In this document: positions 9,858 to 22,199 of the stretch, in pieces
How the letters are laid out: every line of letters starts with the position of its first letter
Position numbering within the stretch: the first letter of the stretch is position 1
Source: Polytrichum commune
Lineage: Eukaryota > Streptophyta > Polytrichopsida > Polytrichales > Polytrichaceae
Reading direction: 5' to 3'
DNA: 64,000 nt
Assembly (NCBI GenBank): GCA_950295325.1
Contig: OX485809.1
Coordinates: forward strand, 41,943,081-42,007,080
Notes under the pieces: model-generated
Databases searched by the model: none
What the model saw: only the letters and a program-made list of their open reading frames with translations
Told to the model about the DNA's origin: nothing
Position numbers and translations under genes: made by a program

Positions 9858-11761
9858 ATGAAAGAAGATCCTGAAACTAGATCGGTGCCGGAGTTGTCAA
9901 AAGCATTGCCAGATGTGGCAGTTGCGGACACGGCTATTCCGGAGTCATATGTGTGGCCACAGCACCTGGCAGCCACAGTAGCGCATGATGAGTTTGGCAA
10001 CGACGAGATCCCCGTGATTGATTTGGCATGCTTCGATGCGGAGGAGTTAGATTCTGCACATACATCAGAATCCGGAAGGCGGCGGCAGCAGCAGCAACAC
10101 CAAGCCTTGACTCGATTAAATGAGGCTTGTGCGAGGTGGGGCTTCTTTCAAGTGGTGAATCATGGAGTGGACGTGGAGTTTCTGGACAGAATCCAAGCCA
10201 TTTCTCTCAAGTTCTTCGATCTCCCCCTAGAAACGAAGGAGAGGCTGGAATGCCAACTACATGGCGATCGAATGCTTGGCTATGGCTTCTTCACCTCCAA
10301 CAGGAAGAAGACCAGCAGGCGGGCATGGAGTGAAGGGCTGTTCGTGGACCCGACCAGTGCGCCGGGCTTTGCAAGCGTTTTGTGGCCAGAGGATGGTGAT
10401 AGTCAGCTTGAATTCTGGTACCAATTTATTTCTTTCCATCAATTTGCGCTTCTGTGAAAATTTTCTCGTGTTTTGCAAGTAGAAATCAGGAAAAATTAGG
10501 GCACCAGTGGACCTACACTTATTTTGTAGAATCCGGTAGCTATTGCATGCTCAGAATTGATGGCTAGTCTGAAATTCCTTCTTGTGATTTCTTCCTTCGT
10601 GTGAATCCTGGCAGCAAAGCTATCGAGGATTATTTCGGGGCGCTGAGGGATCTGGGTCGGAAGATGGCTCGAATCATACTCAACAGCTTGGGTATATATC
10701 CGCACAAGTACGACGGTTTTGTTCCCAAGGAGCCTGCGTTGATGCGGTTCAACCATTACCCGCCCTGTCCAGATCCATCGCAGGCAGTGGGCTTAGTACC
10801 GCACTCTGATGCAAATCTCTTCACCATCCTCCAGCAGGGTGAAGTGGCAGGCTTGCAGGTGCTCAACGACGATCACTGGGTGGCCGTGCGCCCTCACCCG
10901 CAAGCATTTGCCATCAATGTTGGCGACATGCTCCAGGTACTTTGCTTTTCTCCTTTAGATTATGCTTTGTGTCTTAAGGATTTGAACCGAGATGCTTCGA
11001 TTGAGGTCCTTGGATTTTTGAACTGCAAATTATTGTGCATCCATTGAGGTGCTTGCACACGGACATTTATGCCTTGAGTCTAAAGATTTTGAACTGATAT
11101 GCTTCAATTGGGGTGCTTGGATTTATGAACTGCAAAATGTGCTTCCATTGAGGTGCTTGCACATCGACATTGTGCCTTGAATTTGTAGACGTTAAACTGC
11201 ATTGCTTCACTTGAGGTGCTTGGATTTACGAACTGCAAGATGTGCTCCGGTGAGGTGCTTGCACATGGACATTTGTGCCTTGAAACTAAGGATTTGAACT
11301 GCGATGATTCGATGGAGGTCCTTGAATTTTGAACTGCAGATTATTGTGCTTCCATTGAGGTGCTAGCACATGGACATTTATGCCTTGAATCTGAAGGTTT
11401 TGAACTGCTATGCTTGAAATGAGGTGCTTCCACCTCGACATTCATTTGCCAATCTGACCATATAACTGATGATCGATGAATCGTGGCGGAATTCGCACAG
11501 GCAATCAGCAATGGCCGTTACACGAGTGCGCAACATAAGGGCGTGGTGAACAAGGTCCAAGACCGCTACTCCACAGCATACTTTGTGCAAGCGCCAGACT
11601 GGGACCAGATCGTCTCATTTCCAGAGCTCGTGGACTCCGAGCATCCAAAGAAGTACCGACCCTTCACATGGACTGAGTATCTTCATGCCCAAGCTCGACA
11701 GCCACTTGTCGCTCTGCAAGATTTTACAGTGGAATGCAACAACCCCCCTCCCTCATCTTAA
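9858..11761 (+). CDS. Gibberellin-3-oxidase-like 2-oxoglutarate/Fe(II) dioxygenase, 3 exons
   Basis: Exons 9858-10417, 10615-10936 and 11501-11761 join in phase with GT/AG borders and give 380 residues, the usual size for plant DOXC dioxygenases. Exon 1 is the DIOX_N half (IPVIDLACF, then ARWGFFQVVNHGV, then FFDLPLETKERLE, then GYGFF and AWSEGLF). Exons 2-3 carry the double-stranded beta-helix: iron ligands in PHSDANLF (H-x-D) and SAQHKGVVN (distal His), and the 2-oxoglutarate arginine in DRYSTAYF (R-x-S). The blocks WSEG, LWP, FC-x-x-IE-x-Y, SLGI, DSEHP-x-x-YRPFTW-x-EYL resemble gibberellin 3-oxidases more than GA20 or GA2 oxidases. The real substrate is not shown, and in seed-free plants such genes need not make bioactive GA. 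It would act in the cytosol on a hydrophobic acid. Intron 2 contains a minisatellite. Confidence 0.9.
11046..11440 (+). repeat. Minisatellite (~104 bp units) in dioxygenase intron 2
   Basis: The phrase GAGGTGCTTGCACA followed by a GACATT block starts at 11046, 11150, 11252 and 11357, with a partial fifth copy near 11421. Units also share TGAACTGC and TGCTTCNATTG-type blocks. The array starts with a weaker half unit near 10975 and fills most of the 564-base intron. Units differ by many substitutions, so the array is not newly made. Confidence 0.85.
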
Positions 11762-12594
11762 CAACTTGATCATTAGGCTCTGTTGTAAATCATGGCCTTG
11801 ATTAACCCAGTTGTGGATCTTTTCTTCTGTGGCGAGGCACTTGAATTATGTTTACATTTATACAAAGATGGCATACGCACATGGGGGTTCCGCAAATTCC
11901 ATGGCTCACAAATGCATATCAATTTTGCAACGAAAATATTTTCATTTTTTGCCTGGCCGCTGTGTATTCCAGTGATGCATCCACCTCTTTTGGAGCAGCG
12001 TGGTCAAGCTTGAGATCGATGATGCAAATGGCTTCAACCTCTTGATGAATGTGTGTAAAAAGTTGTGATGGAAGATCACTTGACCGTTGCATTGCCTGCC
12101 AGTTGGCTAAGCCTCTTCTTACAATTTAAATGCATTAATATCCAGATGCTGACCTTTTGAACTCGTATTCAAGAAGGTTATGGACATCAGTAACAAATTT
12201 ACCACTTGTCTAACGCATACCCAATTTGCAATAGCTAGGATTATTGTTACAGATAAACTCAAATCATCACTCATCATAAGTCTGTACCTTGACCTTACTG
12301 CTTGGAGGGTTTAATCCTAACAAATTCCCATTTTCTTGGCACTAACTCTCTCCTGCAAGGTCCGAATTACCGAGTCGTCCTTGATCTTAGCTTCTTGCCC
12401 TGTTCTGTGCATCTTCATCTTCTTCACCACCTCCATCACTTTCGTGATGCATTTGTGGCCGGGAAAACAATAGGCAGCTGAGTTGCTCGAGAATCTGACC
12501 TCATACACATAGCCTAACCCTGTTGGTCGGCTTCTCGGCAATTTCATTCGCACAAACCTACCAGCTCGTTCTGATATTGACAGGTAGTTCAAGT
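11762..12594. other. Intergenic: dioxygenase 3' region and phospholipase upstream region
   Basis: Balanced-composition unique DNA with no recognisable gene. A minus-strand open frame at 12317-12592 has no domain and is probably chance. The region should contain the 3' UTR of the dioxygenase and the promoter of the phospholipase, which lies in the same orientation. Confidence 0.5.
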
Positions 12595-13685
12595 ATGATG
12601 CATGTCAGAGCAGCCATGATGGGAGCAGCGTCGGTGTTGGTAATCTATACGTTGGCAACGCTCATCTTCCTCCCATCGTCTGCCACTGCTCTCATCCTTA
12701 ATTCCACATCCAGAGTAAGCCCCTCATGGACCATATACTCTTTATTTCTCTTGCAAATACATATCCTTCATCCTGCACGACATAACTTATTTCTTGTGTC
12801 TGGATGGGTTGACAGGGTTGCAGCAAACACTGCGAGTCAATCAATTGCGACAGTAAGATTTCCATGCATCCCCAGGCCATGTCCTCATAATTACACTAAG
12901 TTTTTGAAGGACATACCAAAGATCTCATCGACCAAGAAGCACAAGATGCATGAGTGTGTTCATTGTTAACGTCGGGTAATTGTTTTGATGTTGTTGCGTT
13001 GCAGATCCACATCACATCCGTTATGGCAAGTTCTGCGGCGTAGGCTACACAGGCTGCCCCAATCAGTCTCCATGCGATCGTCTTGACCTCTGCTGCAAAA
13101 AACACGATTCATGTGTTGGCACTAATTACGGTACTGACTCTCAAATACTTCTAATTCGACTTGGAGAGATCAAACACAGAAATTTGTCTTCTTCCACTTT
13201 TGCAGCATTTCCAAATCATAGTAGTGAGCTGCGGGACTGAAATTTGAATTCTAACTTTTGTATTGTGTTGAAGTTGTAAATAAGAAGTAACTTGACAGTT
13301 GACGTTGTTGAAGATGCTTCGGAGTGTGTTTGAAACATTAGAAATTTAACTTGTTTCGCCCAATTTTCTATGTCGTGCAGCGAATTTCCAGAACCAGACG
13401 TGCCGCTCCAGCTTCAAGGACTGTGTGCAGCAGTACCTCAGCACCGGTGCTGCGGTTTATCACGGGAGCAACTGCACTGGAGTGATAGTGCAGAACACCA
13501 TCATGGTAGCCCTGGAGGGCACCACCTTCCGCCTTGCCCCGGTAATGGCTCCGCAAGCCGGGATCGATGTGCCTGCGGGTTCGCCAGCCACCTCGCTTAA
13601 TTGGAGGAAAGCTGTTTCGGTGTCTGGTTTGTGTGCAGCTGCTGTGACAGCGGTTATCCATTCTTGTGTCAGGGGAGTGTTGTAG
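12595..13685 (+). CDS. Secretory phospholipase A2 (plant sPLA2), 4 exons
   Basis: Exons 12595-12714, 12816-12852, 13005-13130 and 13381-13685 join in phase and give 195 residues. It would hydrolyse the sn-2 acyl ester of phospholipids, with Ca2+, in the secretory pathway or apoplast. Residues 1 to about 35 form a signal peptide (basic start, then VLVIYTLATLIFLPSSATA). The mature start GCSKHCESINCD is the plant sPLA2 cysteine cluster. YGKFCGVGYTGCP is the Ca2+-binding loop and LDLCCKKHDSCV carries the catalytic His-Asp pair. Exon 4 supplies further cysteines (QTCRSSFKDCV, SNC, LCAA, HSC), fourteen in the mature part against the usual twelve. The second Met, directly following, is an equal start candidate. 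The C-terminal tail after the last family cysteines is longer than I expect for the family. No close partner gene is evident. Confidence 0.93.
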
Positions 13686-15545
13686 CGCAACTCACTTTCG
13701 CACATTCTTGCATAGGAACGTGACACATTTCGCAATTGGGAATTATTAGAAGTATTTACACACATTTGGTTGTCATTTCTGCATCCTGTAGCACCCAATT
13801 TTGTTTCGAGGGTGCAGTTCTGTAGTTGAATGCCGAGATGATTGAGTAGATTATCTCAAACTGATAGGAGCTGTGTGAATGCCAAATACTCGTTCCACCA
13901 TTGGTGTCCTCTCTGAAAGCTTTGTAATTATGTATGTTGACTCTCTCAGAAAAAGAAGGAAAGAATGCTCGAGTCGATCGCTTTGCTGGTGCTTTCAAGA
14001 AGCCAAGAACATCAACAATATGGCTTACTCTGTTCGATATTTGATGAGTCGATCTTGAGGATAGGATTATCAGAGTATGTCAGCATTCTTCAAAACCCGA
14101 TTTCTCCATCCTTCTTCGGATACATGCCATAAATTTATCGCACTTGCATCTATGCACACATGCATGCTTGCATACATACATACATACATACATACTAAAG
14201 ATATTTGAGCCATGCAAAAGGTTCGACTTTACTTACTGCTACTAGCTATGATTGTGTTGGCGGCTTTCACAAATTGTTGAGGCTCGAAATCACAGTTGTT
14301 CAATGTACCTCTGCCAGTTGCAAAACTAGTCCAATTCGTTATGTCCACATTGTAAAACAGCTCTTCGATTGAAGCGGATATGTCCAAGACGAATGGGTAA
14401 CAGATCCATCGTAGTAAGTTACCGCGAGTAATTAGGTATTATGACAATGTGAACCGAATTCAGGGTATAACCACTTGGTACTGTGTGGGACGAACACATG
14501 GCGTTCAAAAACGATGCATCTCTCAGGCACTCAAATTCTTGACTAACCGTAGATCTGATCGAATCTCATACCACTTGAATGCAAAGACATGTAGGAGAAA
14601 CCCATCATTGAACATGAAGGAGACGATCTTGATTCCTGCAACCAAGTGAACTAAATTGGGAAAGAAACAGCCATTCTGGTTTTAAACCATAGCCAAAGAA
14701 CAAAGCCCTCCTTACTCGACGTAGGAATGCCAAGCTTGTGATGCATCTTGTTGGAGGAGGTATTATACTGGAGAGGTATTTTACTGGAGGAGAAGATTGA
14801 GGGAAGCTTTAAAGACCCAACCCTGAAGCGACGCAATTGTGTACGAGTCATCTTCGTCTCCTTTGGCCTTACGTGAATAGCGAGAATGTGAAAGTTGTTT
14901 GTTCTCAGGCGTTGAAGGTCGCAGGCTGGTAAACCTTTTTCAGGAAAGGACAGAACCAGCGGAAGCGTTGCAGGAAATTCCAAGAAAGCCAACTCTGAGC
15001 AAAGGTGTGTGTATACATGTCTTGTCTTGTTAGTTTCATTTGCTTCTTTAATGTTTATTTAAGTCTATGGAAAACCTTCCTTGACCTTATGAACTACCTT
15101 TGTTACTGAACTAGTGGTTTTTTCTGATGATGAGTGATTCTCTGTCTCCTTGCAACAATTGAAGAGAAATATGGCACTCGAATATTTTCTCGTGAATACA
15201 GACCATGAAGGGATTTATACTCAAGCGACTTGATGTCTCCGCAAACTCAATATTTTCTACGGAACTTCCGCTACCAACCCTAAAACCCCAGCAAATGCAC
15301 ATTGGCAAACACCGCGCACATGGATCACACATAGATACAGCCAACATGTTTTCAACGTGCATCGTCATATGGATATACATACATGCAACAGAAATCTCTC
15401 CCTTTACTGAACAATTTCAGGGTCCCTAGCTGGCAACGGATTCGTCTTGATCAATATTACAGAGTTCTCTATTTTGAAAATGGATTAGATCCTCACATTG
15501 ACCGGTGAACCTTTCTGCAAGATTCCGTGGCACAGGTGTTGTGAA
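13686..15545. other. Intergenic between phospholipase and CBS genes
   Basis: No domain was recognised on either strand. A (CATA)n microsatellite lies at about 14170-14193. A minus-strand open frame at 14651-14992 (113 codons) and a plus-strand one at 14449-14649 have no recognisable motif and are probably chance. The upstream part should hold the phospholipase 3' UTR and the last few hundred bases the CBS gene promoter. Confidence 0.5.
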
Positions 15546-18500
15546 ATGTCAGACCAAAAGCCCATAGACTGGCAACTTCAAGACTTTTGGGAGGAACATG
15601 GCGACAGGCGAGGGGTGCCGAAGGGAGTCCGCCACCTACTCAATGCTGCCTTCACAAAAGTTCCTGTTTCTGCCTTCCCTGAACTTCCCCTTGGCAAAGG
15701 TCACCTCAAAACACCCTCAAAACTGCAGAAATTGAGAATTTCCACTACAATTAGGGTACCATATATATATTGGAAGCACGCTTAGTCACGATCAGTACTT
15801 CAGAATCACCTATGATTCTGTTTAACAAGATGTCCGGAATAAAATTGAAACTTATTCCATTTTGTGTCAGTGATAGAGGTGCCGGGTGACGTATCCATCG
15901 CCGAAGCTGTTCACATTCTCGCTCACCACAACATCTTTTCTGCTCCGGTTACCAACCCACTTGCAAGCCCAACGGAACCATGGTCCACTCGTTACTTGGG
16001 AATGGTGGATTACCCTGCTGTCATCATGTGGGTGCTGGAGCAAGCCGAAATAGCGGCTGCCGCCATGGCCACTGCCTCCACTGCGGCTGTGGGGGTGGGT
16101 GCCGGGGCGTTTGGAGCTCTTGGTGCTGTGGTGTTGGGATTTACTGGTCCAATTGCTGCGGCAAGCCTTGCAGCCGCGGCAGTTGGAGCAGCAATTGCAG
16201 GTATGCATGCTTGCATGAAGATTTCAGATTTTATTTCATGAAGCTTTGTAATACATCATCATGTCAACCTACTTGAAGCATGTTCATGAGCAAACGCAAA
16301 ATGTCTTCTGCTAGTACTTGCACTCTTTATGCTTTGACCATTTCATTCACATGGGAATCATCGAAGTGACAAACCCACAGCCGAAGTGAAGATTCACGTG
16401 CGTCAGGAATATTGAAGCAATTTTCTCATGTGGGAGCATTAATTTTTCATGTGCATTTTGTAAAATCCTCTATTTGTTTGGCATATGTAATTGTGCGCAA
16501 GTCATGCAACCGCCGCTGACAGAGGAGCAAATGAGGGAGAAATACCGTTAGTGACTGCCCCTTTTCTTCTTCTCTACCTTCTTTCTTCTGTTAGCTTTGA
16601 TACAAGTTTGCTTGCGAAATTTGAAGCCAATGGATGAATCAATCAACAGGTGATGATGACGAAGTAGTATAAAACACCATATGCCACAGTTACACTTGAA
16701 AGAATCACGAATCAAGCGGTCAGGCTGGGCTCGTAGCAACATCACTCTCCTTTCACTTTTTCTGCGCCTCAGGAATTCTCATGCAGGCGAGTTACTTTGG
16801 CTACAAACACCAGAAGGGCATGCATTTTCGTTCGTGGTTGTGTTTTCTCTATTCTTTCTTCGTTGTTGTTAAGGGGAGAAGAGGGAACAGGAGGAGTCAC
16901 CGCTGAGTTGACCGTGGGAAAAGATGAACCCTCCGCTGCCAATGCAATTGGAGAGGATTTCTACAAAATCATTCTCCGAGAAGAGCCCTTCAGATCCACT
17001 AAGGTGAATCCTCCTCTCTCCATGAATTCACCATTGAAGATACAAACTGCAATTCTTCTCCAGCACTAATCAATCCCTTGCGATGATTGTCTGTAATGTT
17101 CACAATTTTGTGTCCGTTGCTTGCCTGCAGGTGTCACAAATAACCCGAGCATACAGATGGGCGCCGTTTGTACCCATCCAGGCCGACGACTCTATGTTCA
17201 CAGTGTTGTTGTTGCTGTCCAAGTTCCGGCTGCGCAGCATTCCGGTGGTGCACCACTCTGACCCCACAGTGAAGAATGTGATCACACAGTCTGCGGTTGT
17301 ACGCGGCCTCGGTCAATGCCGAGGCCGGGACTGGTTCGACAGCTTCGCCAGTAAAACTTTGCACCAGCTTGGTCTACCCATCATGCCGCCTGAAAAGGTC
17401 AGTAACTTTGTGTCACAGTCTATCTGCAAAACATTTGACAATATATTTCACAGACCTTCTCGAATTTGTGATGGTTTCAGAAGTTCGTGAACAAAATGCT
17501 TCTACAAAATAATTCACCGTTGCATATGAATCAGCACACCAAATCTTAGAAGGACAAGTGCTGCAGAGGCCTTTGGGTTGCTGCCTACTGCAACCTTCTG
17601 ATCTCACTACTCTCACCTTTTATCCGCTACATAAAATCCAAAAAAAGTGGGGTAAACCCTTAAGATTCACTGCGAGAACCTAAACAGAAGCCATCCTAAT
17701 ATCCGTTCAACCTCTGCACACCCTACTCATTGCATTATGGAGAGTTTGCATGGTAGGCAAACCCTATTCGCTGTGTTCCAGAGGGTTGCATGGTAGCCCG
17801 AGAAACTAAGGGCAGAGAGAGATGCACTCTGCCTTATCTTAGAAGGTTTGCAACCTTGCATATTGAAAGAGGAGTAATGTATGTGTATGAGTAGTTTAGG
17901 TGATTGATTCGGTTTTGGCTTTTAATATATTCAACTGGCGTAAGTTAATGACGTTGTCATTGTCACCAACCAGGTGGTGTCTGTGGATGCAGACCGCCTG
18001 GTCCTGGAAGCCTTCATCCTCATGAAGGAGAGGGGCGTGGGAGGACTTCCTGTTGTTGAAGGACCGAACAAAAAATTGAAGGGGAACATAAGCATCCGGG
18101 ATGTGCGATACCTGCTTCTTCAGCCTGATCTATTTGCACGTCGACAGTACGCAATCTTCGTTACCTTTTGTGGTTGAGCTAAATTTTAGGCTGATATTAG
18201 ACTACTACATATGAAGTGCTGCTTGATCTAACAGCAGGATCCTTTTGCCATGGCCATGATATGCAGAGAGCTGACAGTGTTCATGAAGACGGTGAAGTGC
18301 GCAGGGCCCGAAACGGGTATGATTCCAGCCTTGATGTGTGAGAAAACTGAAAAATTGGGAGATGTGATCGACCAACTGTCTGCTCGAAGCTTTCATCGAA
18401 TCTACATAACCAACAAAAACAATGAGCTGGCAGGTGTGGTTACCTTGCGCGACATAATTGGGTGTTTTGTGTCAGAACCCGAGGGTTACTTTGATAACTA

Positions 18501-18591
18501 CTTTGGAGGATTGTTTAAGGAGACCTTAACCAACAGCAGAGAACTCGCAATCTATGATCCTATAGAGCAAAAATTCAACGACTACCCATGA
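15546..18591 (+). CDS. Four-CBS-domain SNF4-like protein (AMPK/SnRK1 gamma-related), 6 exons
   Basis: Exons 15546-15699, 15871-16200, about 16891-17003, 17131-17397, 17974-18146 and 18267-18591 join in phase to 453 residues. The start of exon 3 is uncertain: 16879 and 16882 also keep phase. Four CBS motifs make two Bateman pairs: VPVSAFPELPLGKVIEVPGD with IFSAPVTNP and RYLGMVDYPAVIMWVL; YRWAPFVPI with LRSIPVVHHSD and NVITQSAVV; VVSVDADRLVLEAFILMKER with GGLPVVEG and GNISIRDVRYLL; MCEKTEKLGDVIDQL with FHRIYITN and GVVTLRDIIGCF. The order and spacing recall the plant SNF4-like CBS protein represented by Arabidopsis At1g69800 (from memory). The likely role is binding of adenine nucleotides and modulation of an SnRK1-type kinase or another partner. 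An Ala/Gly-rich stretch of about 50 residues between the first and second CBS motifs is unusual. The gene converges on the expansin. Confidence 0.9.
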
Positions 18592-19536
18592 GGAACAACT
18601 CATCACATGCTGTGTAGTTCAGTGTTAAACCTGGAGATCTTCAAAATAACTACAGCTTGGGAGTTACTCAAATGTACACAACAATCCGGCCAAGTATGGT
18701 TGTCTATACATGTCATTGATAGCGGATCCCAGAATTGCAGATCAACTCAGTTTGCACAAATTCGTGACCATATCGGGAGTCTGCCAATGTGTAGATTTTG
18801 CAGGTTTCGATCTTGGCTGTTCTCACTTTTTGATACTGGTGCAGGTTTAATTGTGAGTCTTCCTTGCATGCTTTTTTCTCTTAGCTAAAGTCGCGGTTCT
18901 CAGAAAATCTCTCAGACGATCTACAAAACATTACCACGTTCTTCTCTTCTAACTGAATTCTGATTCTACTGAATAGTAAAGCAACGGTAGGTCATGTTCA
19001 ACTTCACTATCTGTGTTTCGTGCTCATGAGGATATCTAAACCTCATATAGTAGTGAGCGTGAAAACAGCCTTTGTGAGACTAGAGGCTGTTATTACCCAC
19101 TTCATAAATATACGGTCCTAGAATGCAGCCTAACAATGTCGCAGAAAATAAATTACTGAATTCACTACTGCCAATATGAGCATCAAGTGAACCAGATTTT
19201 TTGTGGATAAGCAACCTGCCATCTGGACGCCAACAGGGCATCTCTTTATATATGAAGAAAAGCAGGTAGTGTTCATTTGAGTACATTTAACATTTATACA
19301 TTTGCTACCGCATCCCTGATCCACGTTCAATCTCTGTCTACATCGTCGTTATCAGCGACAGGGCTACCTCAGGAGTTAGAGTGTAGAGATTATGATAACT
19401 GGATCTTGGGTAGCTAAGTCTAATATACAAATTCTAACAGTCGCTATCACCAAAGCACCCCCGCCATAGCCAGATGACCAAGGCACCGTTGAGCTGATAA
19501 TGTTCGAATTCGGTTCCTCTTTGAATCAGCTCGGAA
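18592..19536. other. Convergent intergenic region between CBS and expansin genes
   Basis: Both neighbouring genes end here, so the 945 bases should contain two 3' UTRs. No further coding domain was seen; the short open frames are not supported. A direct call of polyadenylation sites is not possible by eye. Confidence 0.5.
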
Positions 19537-21251
19537 TTAGTATGCAAGTTGTACGTTAGAACTGTAGAGTACTCCGGGTTGAAAATATTCTGGAATGACT
19601 TGTCCAGCAATGAGGGTATGGCCGTTCAACTTGGCGGTTACTTGGATGTCGTAGGGCCCCCTGAACGGCTGCCCCGAGTAGCAGATGAGCATCCAATTTG
19701 CACCCCAGTTGTGTTGCATGGGCTGGAACGATGACTGACCAGCCTGAGATTTACATGTACAAAAGCCAAAGCTCGTTGAAATATATCGAACATTGTAGAC
19801 TGCTCAATGGTTACCATTTCAAAGCTCTTCCTAGCTGTGCAGCACCATTTTGGACTCATAATTTTCTTGGTTCTGGCCATACTCCTACTTGGGCAGCATT
19901 TCTTTACTACAAATCTTAACCCCTTCAGAGTCTTTTTACAAATCTGGGGACGCAGGTATTAACAATTGCAAATAACATATGTCCATCACAAGATTGGCGG
20001 GACCTCCGTTACGTTACCTGCCGGATGCCGACGCTTTCGATGTCTCCAGGCCCTCCTTGGTACTTGACGGTGAAAGAGAGCCAGTAAGGAGTCGAGCCAG
20101 CGTCAACTTTGAATGCAATGTTCTGGTCCGCGTAATTACATGGGACTCTTTTATAGAGAATATCATACAATCCAATGTTGCGAAGCTCCTGATCTCGTCC
20201 AGGAAGGGCCATGTTGGTCATTGCGGTGCCACTCAGGTCAAATGCAGGCTCCCCTGTACTGCAGTATATCCCTCCTGGGCACGCGTCTGTAATCACAATC
20301 CTGGTGGGCTCTGATTTACACGATGGGTACGAACACATCACCTGCACGTTCCGAAGCACAATGCGTCACGCCAAGAACCTAATCCAACTTTTGCAGAATT
20401 TGCAATTTTCTACTACAGGCTCCCAGAGCGGGTCGTCATGATCTGGAGCAAATTCGTTAAGACTCAACAGATCTAGTGAGCTTGTTCTGAAATAGGTGAG
20501 TGGCCATTACATCATAGCATTGACCGCATCCTTGGCCGTTCTGGTAGATAATAGCATTACCCGCGCCAACACTGGTACCGTATGGCGTACCGGCAAGCTC
20601 CAGGTAACCACATGCACCCCCTGGACAAACAAGAAAACGAACGCAATCAACAAGCAGAGTAATGTCCAGGCCTCTGGTGTGTGTTCATGAGTATAGTTTT
20701 CTCTGTGATACATCGAGATATTCGATGTGAATTGCTATCTCTGGCTCCCAAATGGGCAATCAAATATGATATCATCGACATTGAGCTGGAGCCTCCCCTC
20801 CCAAAGACAGACACACAGACAATGCCCTACCACTTGACATAGTCCTCTCATATTGTACTTCAGCAATGCTGCCCACGAGACTCAAAGAATCAGTTACCCA
20901 GGTAGCTACCGTAGACTCTGAAGACTAACTTTCCCTGTGCATGTTCCAATCTCAATATTCTTTCTAGAAGTATTCTAACACCCCATGCAGGTTCCTCCCC
21001 AAATAGAAAATATATGTATGAAATCCCTAGTGGCGCCAGAGGAGGACAGTAGTAGTACCGTTGGAGCCTTCGCCATGAGGATCTCCATACCAAGTGGCAT
21101 GACCCGGGATCCAGCCTTCATTGTACCCATTGGCGGCCAAGAAACTGTCTGCAAACACACCTCGGGTCAGCAGCGCGAGAGCTACAAGTACCGACACCGC
21201 CACTAGCTGCAACGGAGCCACCATTCTTGACATGCCCATCATCACTTCCAT
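19537..21251 (-). CDS. Beta-type expansin, 4 exons
   Basis: Exons on the minus strand are 21251-21059, 20620-20511, 20341-20018 and 19743-19537. They join in phase to 277 residues, normal for expansins. It is a cell-wall loosening protein, secreted and non-hydrolytic. Residues 1-35 are a signal peptide (LVAVSVLVALALLTRGVFA). The GH45-like barrel domain follows: GHATWYGDPHGEG, GACGYLELAGTPYGT, NGQGCGQCYDVMC, then ITDACPGG and FDLSGTAMTNMAL. The C-terminal carbohydrate-binding half includes VPCNY, NIAFKVDAGSTPYWLS, MQHNWGANWML, GPYDIQVT and the end YSSNVQLAY. FDLSGTA, VPCNY and PYWLS point to the beta subfamily. The usual HFD motif reads AFD; its Asp is kept. The alternative start would be Met 4, 5 or 7. 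A 331 bp duplication lies upstream. Confidence 0.94.
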
Positions 21252-21460
21252 CTCGACCTTGAGCTAACCCAGCAATGCAACCCAACAACGCACGTCGATC
21301 AAACTTGAACCAGTGGGCTGTTGCTACTGCTGCTGGGGGGATCACTGAATCTGCACCCAGCTAACCTCCCATACAGGTAACAGCACCACCAAGCCTCTCA
21401 GACTAGTGTAGCTCCACAAACTGCAACAACCGGGCTCAAGTACTGCAACCATAGAGCTCC

Positions 21461-22100
21461 AACTAATTAATACTCCACGGGGAGGATCTGACAGGCACAC
21501 TCTAACATTTAACACTAGAAAATTCTGCCCCCTTTTGTTTTACTTTGATGAAACAAAAGACTCACGGATTTCTTGCAGAGAGGATAGATAGCAACCACCG
21601 GCCCGGGAGCTCAGTTGGAGAATCCAAGACGGCCAGGAATACTCGTCAATATAACCCACGCAACTGCGAGGATGAAATTGGTTTTAGAGTCCAAGAAGCC
21701 AAAAGCGCGGCCAATGGGCATCTGATGAAGTAGGCAGCTTAGTGGCATATCGGCGATTTGATTGAGGTAAGTAGGTTGAATCAGTAATCAATACTAATTA
21801 ATACTCCACGGGGAGGATCTGACAGGCACACTCTAACATTTAACGCCCAGAACTGTATGCCCCAATTTCTTTTCTTTTACTTTGATGAGACTAAAGACTC
21901 ACGAATTCCTTGCAGAGAGGAGACTAGAATGCAACCACAGACCCCAAAAACAGCGTCGAGAGCGCCGTAACTTAGAAGACTTCAAGATCAAGAGTAAGTT
22001 ACTCTTGAATATAACCCAAGCAGCTGCGAGAGTGAAATCGGTTTAAGAGTCCAAGAAGCCAATTAAGGCTAATCGGACTATGATGAAGTAGGCTCCTCAG
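21461..22100. repeat. Two-copy tandem duplication (331 bp offset) upstream of the expansin
   Basis: CTAATTAATACTCCACGGGG followed by GAGGATCTGACAGGCACACTC occurs at about 21463 and again 331 bases later, at about 21794. The similarity continues through ACTTTGATGA, GACTCACG, TTGCAGAGAGGA, TATAACCCA, GTCCAAGAAGCCAA and TGATGAAGTAGGC blocks. The copies are diverged by substitutions and short indels. The first copy begins about 210 bases upstream of the expansin start codon, so the duplication lies in its 5' flank or leader. Confidence 0.8.
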
Positions 22101-22199
22101 TTGGCAAATCTCTGAAAATTCAAGAGAGGTAAGTGGGTTCCATACATAAGCAAATTGGAAACCGGCGCCCTTAACTTAAATATTCCAAATTGAGGCAAA

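Noticed and set aside
14160-14200. CATA repeat tested as a CRISPR-like or satellite array
   Set aside because: It is a plain tetranucleotide microsatellite without spacers.
14651-14992. 113-codon minus-strand open frame between the phospholipase and CBS genes
   Set aside because: No motif, no paired splice structure, and its length is within what balanced-composition DNA gives by chance.
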